Assembly: GCF_030295405.1 (NCBI RefSeq)
Contig: NZ_AP027080.1
Coordinates: 620,001 to 684,000 of the forward strand
Reading direction: 5' to 3'
From: Mesoterricola silvestris
GTDB taxonomy: Bacteria; Acidobacteriota; Holophagae; Holophagales; Holophagaceae
Length of the DNA: 64,000 nucleotides
The translations under genes and the position numbers were made by a program. How positions within the stretch are numbered: position 1 is the first letter of the stretch; each line of letters begins with the position of its first letter. The notes under the pieces are model-generated. The model did no database searches. It worked only from the letters and a program-made list of their open reading frames with translations, and had not been told where the DNA came from. Below are positions 17,522 through 26,109 of this stretch, in pieces.

Positions 17522-18640
17522 TCAGGCCTCCGCGGGGGCCATGGGGCTGTCGCCCCCGTGGGAATGGCGCCGGATGATGCCCTGGGCCAGGCGCTGCAGG
17601 AAGAGCGCCCGGGAGGGGTTCCACACGATGGCGCTGGAGGCCTTCCATTCCGCCGAAAGCTCGAAGAGGGTCGAGCCGTCCACCTGGGTGCCCAGGAGCA
17701 GGACGGGGATCCTGGCCAGGGCCAGTTCCACCAGGGCCTTCAGGAGGCGGCGCTCGTCGAGGCCGGTGCCCCTCACGTGGAAGATGGCCAGGGGCGGGGC
17801 CGCGGCCAGGGCGTCCTTGATGGCCTGGGCGGAGTAGGGGAGGCGGATCACGGGCTGCACGGGGGCCAGGGCCTCCCGGAGGGCCGTCTCCAGGGCCGGG
17901 TCGGAACTGACCAGCAGGATGCCGGTGGGCCCCGCGGGCTTGGGCTGGGCGGCCCTTTCGTTCAGCTCGAGGCGCTGGGCCAGGCGCTCCCGCTCCTCCT
18001 CCCGGCGCAGGAAGATCCACCGGGAAAGGGGCTGTTCCGTGCGCTCGGGAAGGGCCGGGCGAAAGGCCAGGCCGAGGGTGCGCGCGCCCAGGTGCCGCAC
18101 CTCGGCCCGGGTCTCGATCTGGATCTCGGGGGAAAGGGGGATGGACAGGAGCAGGACGGTGCCCGGGCCCATCGTCGCGGGATCCACGTCCCGCTGGGCA
18201 TGGACCTTGGCCCCCGTGGCGCTGATGTCCACGAGGCTCCCCTGGAGCAGGTCCCCCTTGACGGTGCTGTAGGTGACCACGACCCGGCCCACCCGCTCCA
18301 CCCGGTACGAGTCCCGCTGGTCGTTCTCCACCAGGGTCCGGGGCAGGGAGAGGCGCACCGTGCGCCGCCCGTCCAGGATGCCCAGGCCGAGCACCTCCAC
18401 CCGGGCCTCGTAGAAGCCCAGGCCGTCCGGGAACCGGATGGTGATGTCCGGGGCCCGCAGGCCGAAGGTGGCGTCCTCGCGGCTCATGGTGGCGAGGATG
18501 TGCAGCTCCCCGTTCTGGATGGCCAGGAAGCTGGATTCGAAGCGGAGGTAGGGCGTGGCCAGGATCAGGAGCTCCCGGCGGGCGCAGGCCTGGGCCAGGA
18601 CATCCTGGATCTCGCCGGATTTCTTGAGGGTCTCAGCCAC
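17522..18640 (-). CDS. PilZ-domain protein with N-terminal YcgR-like and C-terminal pseudo-receiver domains
   Basis: The start is GTG at 18640, with GGAG 6 bases upstream. This 372-aa protein begins with a YcgR-type beta domain (about 20-110). A canonical PilZ domain follows: RDSYR fits RxxxR and DISATG fits DxSxxG, so it should bind c-di-GMP. After a charged linker (RREEERERLAQRLELNERAA), residues ~240-360 look receiver-like (TGILLVSSDPALETALREAL, PPLAIFHVRGTGLDE, PVLLLGTQVDG), but the acidic phospho-acceptor is missing. Architecture and layout match the gene at 3616-4785. It diverges from a radical SAM gene and lies close to a diguanylate cyclase. The role is inferred as a c-di-GMP effector. 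Confidence 0.72.
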   Translation of the reverse strand: MAETLKKSGEIQDVLAQACARRELLILATPYLRFESSFLAIQNGELHILATMSREDATFGLRAPDITIRFPDGLGFYEARVEVLGLGILDGRRTVRLSLPRTLVENDQRDSYRVERVGRVVVTYSTVKGDLLQGSLVDISATGAKVHAQRDVDPATMGPGTVLLLSIPLSPEIQIETRAEVRHLGARTLGLAFRPALPERTEQPLSRWIFLRREEERERLAQRLELNERAAQPKPAGPTGILLVSSDPALETALREALAPVQPVIRLPYSAQAIKDALAAAPPLAIFHVRGTGLDERRLLKALVELALARIPVLLLGTQVDGSTLFELSAEWKASSAIVWNPSRALFLQRLAQGIIRRHSHGGDSPMAPAEA

Positions 18641-18726
18641 GGGCCGCTCCGATGGGTTCCTATCGTGCCATTGTTGTCGATTCGTGCGGGCGCGTCACCT
18701 GTGTTGAAATGGAATCCGGGGGGACC

Positions 18727-20376
18727 ATGGGGGGCAAGACCGGAAAGGACGGGGGCGGCGCGCTCCTTCTCTACAGCGCGCCCAGGAGCGGGTACGGGGA
18801 CGAGTGGATGACCTTCCTCCCCATCGGCCTGGGCTTCCTTCAGGCCATGCTCAAGTCCCGGGGCCACGCCTGCCGCCTGGCCAACCTCAGCGGCAAGGGG
18901 CGCAAGGAGATCCTGGTCTACCTGCGCCGGCACGATCCGGCCGTCATCGGCGTGTCCATGTTCACGTTCAACCGCAAGCGCAGCTCGGACCTGCTGGCCC
19001 TGGCCCGGGAGGCCTGCCCGGACGCGGTGCTCCTGGCGGGGGGGCCCCACCCCACGCACCTGGCCCGGGAGGTCTTCGAGGACTGCCCGGCCCTGGACGC
19101 CATCGTCAAGGGCGAGGGGGAGATCCCCCTGGCCGAGGTGATGGCCCGGGGCGCCGATTGGCGCACGGCCCCGGGGCTCATCCTGCGGGACGGGGAGACC
19201 CCCAGCGCCCCGCCCATGGAGGACCTGGACGTCATGGGCGCCCCCGTGGAGCACTTCCAGGCGGACTTCCTGGACGACCCGGGCCAGCTCTCCTACCTCA
19301 GCACCAGCCGGGGCTGCCCCGCCACCTGCAACTTCTGCAACACGCCGGAATTCTGGGGCAGCTCCGTGCGCTTCCGGAGCCCCGAGGCGGTGCTCCGGGA
19401 GATGACCCTCCTGCGCCGGCGCCACGGCCTCACCTACTTCAGCTTCCGGGACGACACCTTCACCGCCAACCGCGGGCGGATCCTCAAGCTCATGGACCTC
19501 ATCCGGGGCTCGGGCATGCACCCCCTGTGGAACTGCCAGAGCCGGGTGAACCTGGTGGACGAGGACCGGCTGGTGGCCATGAAGCGGGCCGGGTGCGAGT
19601 TCATGCAGTTCGGGGTGGAGCACGGCAGCGAGCGCGTGCTTCAGCTCCTGGACAAGGGCACCAACATGCGCCAGGCCCTCAAGGCCCTCACCCTTGTGCG
19701 CAAGGTGGGGATGAACCTGGGCATCTACCTCATCACGGGCATCCCCGGCGAGGAATGGGCGGACGTGGAGATCACCTGCGACCTCATCCGCAGCGCCCTG
19801 CCCCACGACGTGCAGGTTTCGCCCCTGGCGCTGTACCCGGGGACCCGGCTTTTCGACACGTACCGCGCCGAGGGCCGCATCAGCCCGGACTTCTTCCGGG
19901 GCTCGGGGGACGCGGAGGTCTTCGCGAGGGTGGACGGCCACACCGAGAAGGCCCTGCGGCGCCTCGCGCAGGTGGCCGAGGGCGTCCGGCGCAAGGCCAT
20001 CTACACCCCCGCGCAGTTCCGGGAGCAGAAGGCCTGGCTGGGGTTCTGCGCCGTCACGAACCTCCTGTGCGGCGAGGCCGCGGAGGAGGAGGGGCGGATG
20101 CAGGAGGCCCAGGCGGAGTACGACGAGGTGGTGGCGAAGGAGCCCGGGAACCCCTGGGGCTTCCTGAAGCGGGCCCTGCTCTTCCACCGCACGGGCCGCG
20201 CCGCCCTGGCCCGGGCGGACCTGGCCGAAGTGCTGGCCCTCGCCCCGGGGAACCCCGAGGCCCTGGAACTGGCCCGGGCGTGGGGCGCGGGCAAGGGCTG
20301 GAAGGCCTCCCAGGGACCCGCAGCGGTGATGAAGGGGTCGGAGGCGTTCCTGGAGCGCAGGGACCCCGCGAAGTAG
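18727..20376 (+). CDS. B12-binding-domain radical SAM protein with C-terminal TPR-like tail
   Basis: The ATG at 18727 is chosen because homology-like sequence starts just after it; ATGs at 18652 and 18709 are in frame but unsupported. Residues ~10-150 fold like a cobalamin-binding Rossmann domain (YGDEWMTFLPIGLGFLQAML, AVIGVSMFTF, LLAGGPHPT, IVKGEGEIPLAE). The radical SAM core starts near 195 with STSRGCPATCNFCNTPEFWG, giving the CxxxCxxC 4Fe-4S cluster, then FRDDTFTANRGRI and EFMQFGVEHGSERVLQLLDK. The last ~100 residues resemble TPR helices (AQAEYDEVVAKEPGNPWG, LAPGNPEALELAR). Family members include methyltransferases and ring-forming enzymes; the reaction is unknown. Its neighbours suggest no pathway. 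Confidence 0.75.
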   Translation: MGGKTGKDGGGALLLYSAPRSGYGDEWMTFLPIGLGFLQAMLKSRGHACRLANLSGKGRKEILVYLRRHDPAVIGVSMFTFNRKRSSDLLALAREACPDAVLLAGGPHPTHLAREVFEDCPALDAIVKGEGEIPLAEVMARGADWRTAPGLILRDGETPSAPPMEDLDVMGAPVEHFQADFLDDPGQLSYLSTSRGCPATCNFCNTPEFWGSSVRFRSPEAVLREMTLLRRRHGLTYFSFRDDTFTANRGRILKLMDLIRGSGMHPLWNCQSRVNLVDEDRLVAMKRAGCEFMQFGVEHGSERVLQLLDKGTNMRQALKALTLVRKVGMNLGIYLITGIPGEEWADVEITCDLIRSALPHDVQVSPLALYPGTRLFDTYRAEGRISPDFFRGSGDAEVFARVDGHTEKALRRLAQVAEGVRRKAIYTPAQFREQKAWLGFCAVTNLLCGEAAEEEGRMQEAQAEYDEVVAKEPGNPWGFLKRALLFHRTGRAALARADLAEVLALAPGNPEALELARAWGAGKGWKASQGPAAVMKGSEAFLERRDPAK

Positions 20377-20520
20377 GTTGTTGGAAATTCCCAAGCCCTT
20401 GCGCGTCCGGGCAGTGTATTTTTAAGGAACATCACGAACGTCCTCGTTCCTTCCCCCCGGCCCCCCCTCCGACCCACCAGGGGTAGCCTCACCTGCGCGC
20501 CCGGTAGACCGGATCCCCCC

Positions 20521-23500
20521 ATGTCTTTGTTCCGAACCGTAGTGGCCTGCCTGCTTGCCCTGGGTTTCGCCCGGGCCGAGGCCCCGGGCCGGTACCTCTT
20601 CAAGACCTACGGACCCGAGCAGGGCTTCGTGGAGCCCGGCCTCACCAGCATCGCCCAGGACTCCGAGGGCTTCATCTGGATCGGCGCGGATTCCGGCCTG
20701 GTGCGGTACGACGGCGTGGCCTTCCGCAAGTGGACCGCCGAGGACGGCCTGGCCTCCACCGCCGTGAACCGGGTCCTGCGGCGGCGGGGAGGGGGCATCT
20801 GGGTGATCACCGAAGGCGGCCTGATGAAGTTCCACAAGGGCGTGTTCACCCCGGTGCTCCACCAGGGGCGCACCTTCCGGCCCATCCGGGGCTCCGCGGT
20901 GGACCTGGACGGCGACGGGGTGCTGTGGGCCCTGGGGGTGGACGGGCTGTACCGGCAGGGGGGGGAAGGGATGGAACGGGTGGCCGAAGTGCCCAGCGGA
21001 CAGGGCCACGCCCTGGCCTGCCGCACGGCGACCGCCTCGATCTTCGCGGTGGTGGGTGGCCAGGTGTGGGAGCGGCGCAAGGAGGCCCCCTGGGTGCGCT
21101 ACACCACCCAGGACGGCCTGCCCGTGGATGGCATCGAGACCCTCGCCGTGGACGGGGAGGGCCGGCTCTGGGTGGTGGGGCGGCGCCTCCTGCGGTACCA
21201 GGATCCGGGGGAGGCCGCCTTCCGGGACGCCTCCTCTTGGCTGCCCGCGCCGCCCTTCGCATCCTGCATCATCAGCCGGGAGCCGGACGGGACCGTGGGC
21301 ATCCCCACCAATGCCGGTCTGCTGCGCCTGAGGGGGGACGACCACGAAGTGATCGACCAGGCCGCGGGCCTCCCCTGCCGGTGGACGGCCTCCTCCCTCC
21401 GGGACCGGGAAGGGAACCTGTGGGTGGTGGGGCCGACGGTGTACCGCCAGCTGGGCCGGGGCCAGGTGCGCACCTTCACCGCCGAGGACGGCCTGCCCTC
21501 CGACCTGGTGTGGCAGGTCTTCCGGGACCGCTCGGGGCGGCTTTTCGCGGGCACCAGCGAGGGCCTGGCGCTCCTGGGCGAAAGGGGCTGGTCCCGGGTT
21601 CCGGGCACCGACGGGCTCAACGTCACGAGCCTCGTGCAGGACGATTCGGGGGCGCTCCTCATCGGGTCCACCAACGCGCCGCTGCGCACCCTCGAACCCC
21701 GGGGCGCCGCCGCCACCGAGAACTTCCACCGGAGCCTCCGGGCCGGGGGCCTCGCCCCTCCGCAGCGCTCCCAGTCGGTGGCCTGCGGCAGGGACGGCAT
21801 CCTTTGGCTGGCCGATCCCAGCCGGGGCGTGTTCCGCATCGATTCCCGCACGAGGGAATCCAGGCTGGACTACGGCCCGGCCCAGGCCGGGATCCCCACC
21901 TTCGTGGCCTGGCACCTGGTGGCCGACGGCGAGGGGCGCATCTGGGGCGCCACCAGCGCCGGGCTGATCCTCCACGACGAGGGGGGCTGGCACCGCTTCG
22001 GCCAGGCCCAGGGCCTCAAGGTGGATCCCCTCAACGGCATCGCCCTGGCCCAGGACGGCACCGCATGGGTCCTGTACCGGGAGCCCCGGGGCGCGGCCCG
22101 GGTGGCCTACGCCGGGGGCGCCATCCAGGTGCTGGAGAGCCTGGACGCGGGAGGCCGCCTGGCCTCCAACGTGGTCTACGCGGGGGGCGTCGACGCCCGG
22201 GGCCGGCTCTGGCTGGGCTCGGACCGGGGCGTGGAGATCGTGTCCGGCCCCTCCACCTTCCTCCTGGGCCGGGGCAGCGGCCTCGCCGGGGACGACTGCA
22301 GCCAGAACGCCATCCTGGTGGACCGCAACCAGGATGTGTGGGTGGGCACGTCCACGGGCCTCTCCCACGTCCTGGACGGGAGGAGGCCCCGGGACCTGCC
22401 GCCCCTGGTCACGACCATCACCCAGGTCACCCGGGGCCGGCACAGGGCCGACGTCCAGGGACCCGTGAGCCACGCGGACGCCACCCTGGAATTCCGGTTC
22501 GCCTCGCAGACGTACGTGAACGAGAAGGCGGTGGTGTACCAGGTGCGCCTGGGCGGGCTCGAGGACGACTGGCGGTCCACGGACGTGCCCCAGGCGCGCT
22601 ACGCCGCCCTCCCCGGGGGCCGGTACACCTTCGAGGTGCGCGCTGCCTATCCGGGCATGGCCTTCGGCCCCGCGGCCACCTTTGCCTTCGAGGTCCTGCC
22701 GCCCTGGTGGCGCACCTGGTGGTTCACGACCCTGGAGGTCCTGACCGCCCTGGGCGCCGTGACCCAGGTGATGAACTGGCGCCTGCGCACCCTGGCGCGC
22801 CAGAAGGAGCGGCTCGCGGGCCTCGTGGACAAGGCCACGGGCGATCTCCTGAAGGCCAACCACGCCCTGGAGAAGGCCAACCTCGCCCTTAAGGCCCAGA
22901 GCCTTTCCGACCCCCTGACCGGGCTCCACAACCGGCGCTTCCTGTCCGTGGTGGTGGACGACGACACCGCGAAGGTGCAGCGCTCCTACCGGGACTGGAC
23001 CCCGGGCCAGGCCCTTCCCAACAACGACCTCCTCTTCCTCATGGTGGACCTGGACCACTTCAAGGTGGTCAACGACAACTTCGGGCATCACGTGGGGGAC
23101 CAGGTGCTGGAGATCGTGGCCCAGGTGCTGCGCAAGGCCGCCCGGGAAACCGACGGGGTCATCCGGTGGGGCGGGGAGGAGTTCCTGGTCATGGCCCGCA
23201 ACTCCACCCGGGCCGAGGCCCCCTTCCTGGCCGAGCGCATCCGCAGCCTCATGGCCGAGCAGTCCCTGACCCTGGAAAGCGGCGAGGTGGTGCGGTGGAC
23301 CTGCTCCGTGGGCTACGCGGCCTACCCCTTCAGCCTGCGGGACACCACCTGGATGGGCTGGGAGAAGGTGGTGGAGATCGCCGACGCCTGCCTCTACCTG
23401 GCCAAGCGCGCCGGCCGCAACGCCTGGGCCGGCGCCGAGGCCCTGGAAGGCCTGGACCGCGCCGCCCACGGGCCGCGGCTGCCCTGGGAACTGTCCGAAC

Positions 23501-23565
23501 TGCAGCGGGAAGGGGTCGTGGACGTGGTCACGAGCCTTTCTGGCGCGCTGCCACCCAGGCCATGA
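20521..23565 (+). CDS. Beta-propeller (Reg_prop/Y_Y_Y) sensor diguanylate cyclase
   Basis: The protein (1014 aa) starts with a Sec signal (MSLFRTVVACLLALGFARA). Residues ~30-640 hold repeated propeller blades with the I/W-x-G-T/A-x-x-G-L signature (IWIGADSGLVRYDG, LFAGTSEGLALLGE, IWGATSAGLILHDE, VWVGTSTGLSHVLDG). About 650-725 is a Y_Y_Y domain (VVYQVRLGGLEDDW ... RYTFEVRAAYPG). A membrane segment lies at ~735-755, then a coiled coil and a C-terminal GGDEF domain with GGEEF at ~884-888. RETD lies five residues upstream of it, a product-inhibition I-site. It therefore senses a periplasmic signal and makes c-di-GMP. The 3' end overlaps mutS by 38 bp. Confidence 0.9.
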   Translation: MSLFRTVVACLLALGFARAEAPGRYLFKTYGPEQGFVEPGLTSIAQDSEGFIWIGADSGLVRYDGVAFRKWTAEDGLASTAVNRVLRRRGGGIWVITEGGLMKFHKGVFTPVLHQGRTFRPIRGSAVDLDGDGVLWALGVDGLYRQGGEGMERVAEVPSGQGHALACRTATASIFAVVGGQVWERRKEAPWVRYTTQDGLPVDGIETLAVDGEGRLWVVGRRLLRYQDPGEAAFRDASSWLPAPPFASCIISREPDGTVGIPTNAGLLRLRGDDHEVIDQAAGLPCRWTASSLRDREGNLWVVGPTVYRQLGRGQVRTFTAEDGLPSDLVWQVFRDRSGRLFAGTSEGLALLGERGWSRVPGTDGLNVTSLVQDDSGALLIGSTNAPLRTLEPRGAAATENFHRSLRAGGLAPPQRSQSVACGRDGILWLADPSRGVFRIDSRTRESRLDYGPAQAGIPTFVAWHLVADGEGRIWGATSAGLILHDEGGWHRFGQAQGLKVDPLNGIALAQDGTAWVLYREPRGAARVAYAGGAIQVLESLDAGGRLASNVVYAGGVDARGRLWLGSDRGVEIVSGPSTFLLGRGSGLAGDDCSQNAILVDRNQDVWVGTSTGLSHVLDGRRPRDLPPLVTTITQVTRGRHRADVQGPVSHADATLEFRFASQTYVNEKAVVYQVRLGGLEDDWRSTDVPQARYAALPGGRYTFEVRAAYPGMAFGPAATFAFEVLPPWWRTWWFTTLEVLTALGAVTQVMNWRLRTLARQKERLAGLVDKATGDLLKANHALEKANLALKAQSLSDPLTGLHNRRFLSVVVDDDTAKVQRSYRDWTPGQALPNNDLLFLMVDLDHFKVVNDNFGHHVGDQVLEIVAQVLRKAARETDGVIRWGGEEFLVMARNSTRAEAPFLAERIRSLMAEQSLTLESGEVVRWTCSVGYAAYPFSLRDTTWMGWEKVVEIADACLYLAKRAGRNAWAGAEALEGLDRAAHGPRLPWELSELQREGVVDVVTSLSGALPPRP

Positions 23566-26068
23566 CCTCCAGGGGGGTCATGCGGTTCAGGTCCAGGGCG
23601 GCCAGCTCCTCCCGCAGGGGATCCGGTTCGGGCTCGAAGAGGGGCAGCGCGGGCTGCACCGGGGCCTGGCGCCGGGAGCGCTTCTCCTCCAGGGGCTTTT
23701 CCGGGGTTTCCGCCAGGATCCGCTGGGCGGCGGCGATGACGGACCTGGGAAGGCCCGCCAGGCGCGCCACCTGGATGCCGTAGCTGCGGTCCGCGGGGCC
23801 CTCGGCGATGCGGTGCAGGAAGAGCAGGTGCTCCTCCCATTCCTGCACCTCCACGTGGAGGTTCTGGATGCGGGGGTCGTCGGCGAGCCGCGTGAGCTCG
23901 AAGTAGTGGGTGGCGAACAGGGTGCGCGGCTCGCCGCCCTTGAGGTCGCGCAGGTGCAGGGCGATGGCCTCGGCCAGGGCCAGGCCGTCCCGGGTGCTGG
24001 TGCCGCGGCCGATCTCGTCCAGGATCACGAGGCTGGCGGGGGTGACCTGGTTGAGGATCCGGGCGGTCTCGGTCATCTCCACCATGAAGGTGGACTGGCC
24101 CTTGGCCAGGAAATCCGAGGCGCCGATGCGGGTGAAGATCCGGTCCACCAGGGAGAACCGCATGAGCTCGGCGGGCACGAAGGAGCCCACCTGGGCCAGC
24201 ACCGCCAGGAGGGCCGCGGTGCGCAGGAAGGTGGACTTGCCGCCCATGTTGGGGCCGGTGACCACGGCCATGGAGCTTCCGGCGGGAAGGCGCAGGTCGT
24301 TGGGGATGCACTCGCGGCCCAGGCGGGCCTCCAGCATGGGGTGCCGGGCGCCGGCGAGGATCAGCTCCCGGTCCTCGCTCACCTCGGGCCGGGTCCAGCC
24401 CGAAAGGCGCGCGCGCTCCGCGAAGGCGCAGAGCACGTCCACCTTGGCCACGGCCCTTGCCAGGCGCGTGAGGGCCCCGCGGTCCTCCAGGACCCGGGCC
24501 AGGAGGCGCTTGAACTGGGCCTCCTCCAGGCGCAGCAGGTCGGATTCCGCGGAAAGCAGCCGCTGCTCGAAGGCCATGAGCTTCTCGGTGGTGAAGCGCT
24601 CGGCGTTGGCGAGGGTCTGCTTGCGGATGAAGTGGGCGGGGGCCGAGGCCAGGTTGGCCTTGGTGATCTCGAAGTAGTACCCGAAGACCCGGTTGTACTT
24701 GATCTTGAGGCTGTTGATGCCCGAGGCGGCGCGCTCCTCCTCCTCCAGCTCGAGCATCACCTGCTTGGCGTCCCGGGCCAGGCGGCGCACGGCGTCCAGT
24801 TCCGGGTCCACGCCGTCCAGGATGGTGTTGCCCTTCTCCAGTTCCAGGGGCGGAGCCTCGGCGAGGCAGCGGCGCAGCTCCGCCACCAGCTCGCCGCAGG
24901 TGGGGGTGTCCCCGGGCCACACGTCCAGTTCCTGGGATTCCTGGAACCAGCCCCCCTCCTGGATGAGGTCGGGAAGCTTGCCCGCCCGGGCGAGGCCGTC
25001 CCGCAGCTGGGCCAGCTCCGGCGGGGTGGCCAGGCCCAGGGCCACGCGGCCCAGGATCCGGTCCAGGTCCGGCACCGAGGCCAGCACCTTCTGGATGGGC
25101 TCCCGGTGGCGGTCCTCGGTGAACCACGCCACCTGGCGCCAGCGCAGCTCCAGGCCGGCCCGGTCCCGCAGGGGCTGGTCCAGCCAGGCCCTGAGGAGGC
25201 GCGAGCCCAGGCGGGAGCGGCACTGGTCCATGAGCTCCAGGAGGCTGCCGGCGCGGGATCCGTCCAGGGTGTTGGCGAAGACCTCCAGGTGCCGCGCGGA
25301 GGTGGCGTCCAGGAGGGGCCCGGCGGCGCCCAGCTCCAGGTTCACGCCCTGGATGTGCGCGGGCCGGCCCTTCTGGGTGGCCTCCACCTGGTCCAGGAGG
25401 GCCCCCAGGGCGCCGATGGCCGCGGGGTAGGGATCCAGGCCGACCCCCTCCAGGTGGGTCCACCCGAAGAAGGCCAGTATCTGGGTGCGGGCCCGGGCGG
25501 CCTCGAAGCGCCACACCGGAAGGCGGGTCCGGGCCGCCTCCAGCTCGAAGGGATCGGGGCTGCCCTCGGCCAGGATCAGCTCCTGGGGGCCCAGGCGCTC
25601 CAGGGTGGAGGCCAGGAGGGGCAGGCCCTCGCCGGGGATGACCCGCAGCTGGCCCGAGGCCAGCTGCAGGAGGGCGATGCCCCAGCTCTCCCCCACCCGG
25701 TGCGCGGCCGCCAGCCACCTTCCGTCGTCGTCCAGCCAGGTGCCGGGGGTGATGATGCGGGTGATGGCCCGGGGCAGGAGGCCCTTGACCTCCTCGGGCT
25801 TGGCGGTGGGATTGGCGATGGCCGCGGAATAGCCCGCCGCCAGGAGCTTGGGCAGGTAGCTTTCCAGGGCGAAGTGGGGCACGCCGCACATGGGCGTCTC
25901 GAACTCCGTCCCCCGGCCCCGGAGGGTCAGGGCGATCTCCATGACGGGCGCAGCCTTCACGGCGTCCTCCCCGTGGAGCTCGTAGAAGTCGCCCATGCGG
26001 GTGAAAAGGATCGCATCGCCGGCCTCGCGCTTGAGGGCCGCGACCTGCGTGAGCATGGGAGTGGACAT
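23528..26068 (-). CDS. mutS: DNA mismatch repair protein MutS
   Basis: MutS (846 aa from the ATG at 26068) recognises base mismatches and small loops. The N-terminal domain includes the mismatch-contacting F-x-E: AILFTRMGDFYELHGEDA. The core and clamp follow, then the ATPase: Walker A GPNMGGKSTFLR near 604, then DEIGRGTSTRDGLALA (Walker B with signature) and LFATHYFELTRLADD. Downstream comes the helix-turn-helix/tail ending in a Pro-rich linker and a C-terminal LNRMTPLEVMAWVAARQKG that resembles the dimer segment. The reading frame extends upstream beyond the start but that part is not protein-like. It converges on the propeller cyclase with 38 bp of coding overlap. Confidence 0.97.
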   Translation of the reverse strand: MSTPMLTQVAALKREAGDAILFTRMGDFYELHGEDAVKAAPVMEIALTLRGRGTEFETPMCGVPHFALESYLPKLLAAGYSAAIANPTAKPEEVKGLLPRAITRIITPGTWLDDDGRWLAAAHRVGESWGIALLQLASGQLRVIPGEGLPLLASTLERLGPQELILAEGSPDPFELEAARTRLPVWRFEAARARTQILAFFGWTHLEGVGLDPYPAAIGALGALLDQVEATQKGRPAHIQGVNLELGAAGPLLDATSARHLEVFANTLDGSRAGSLLELMDQCRSRLGSRLLRAWLDQPLRDRAGLELRWRQVAWFTEDRHREPIQKVLASVPDLDRILGRVALGLATPPELAQLRDGLARAGKLPDLIQEGGWFQESQELDVWPGDTPTCGELVAELRRCLAEAPPLELEKGNTILDGVDPELDAVRRLARDAKQVMLELEEEERAASGINSLKIKYNRVFGYYFEITKANLASAPAHFIRKQTLANAERFTTEKLMAFEQRLLSAESDLLRLEEAQFKRLLARVLEDRGALTRLARAVAKVDVLCAFAERARLSGWTRPEVSEDRELILAGARHPMLEARLGRECIPNDLRLPAGSSMAVVTGPNMGGKSTFLRTAALLAVLAQVGSFVPAELMRFSLVDRIFTRIGASDFLAKGQSTFMVEMTETARILNQVTPASLVILDEIGRGTSTRDGLALAEAIALHLRDLKGGEPRTLFATHYFELTRLADDPRIQNLHVEVQEWEEHLLFLHRIAEGPADRSYGIQVARLAGLPRSVIAAAQRILAETPEKPLEEKRSRRQAPVQPALPLFEPEPDPLREELAALDLNRMTPLEVMAWVAARQKGS

Positions 26069-26109
26069 CCGGAGAACCTCGAAACATCCAGGATACCGGG
26101 GATGGGGCC

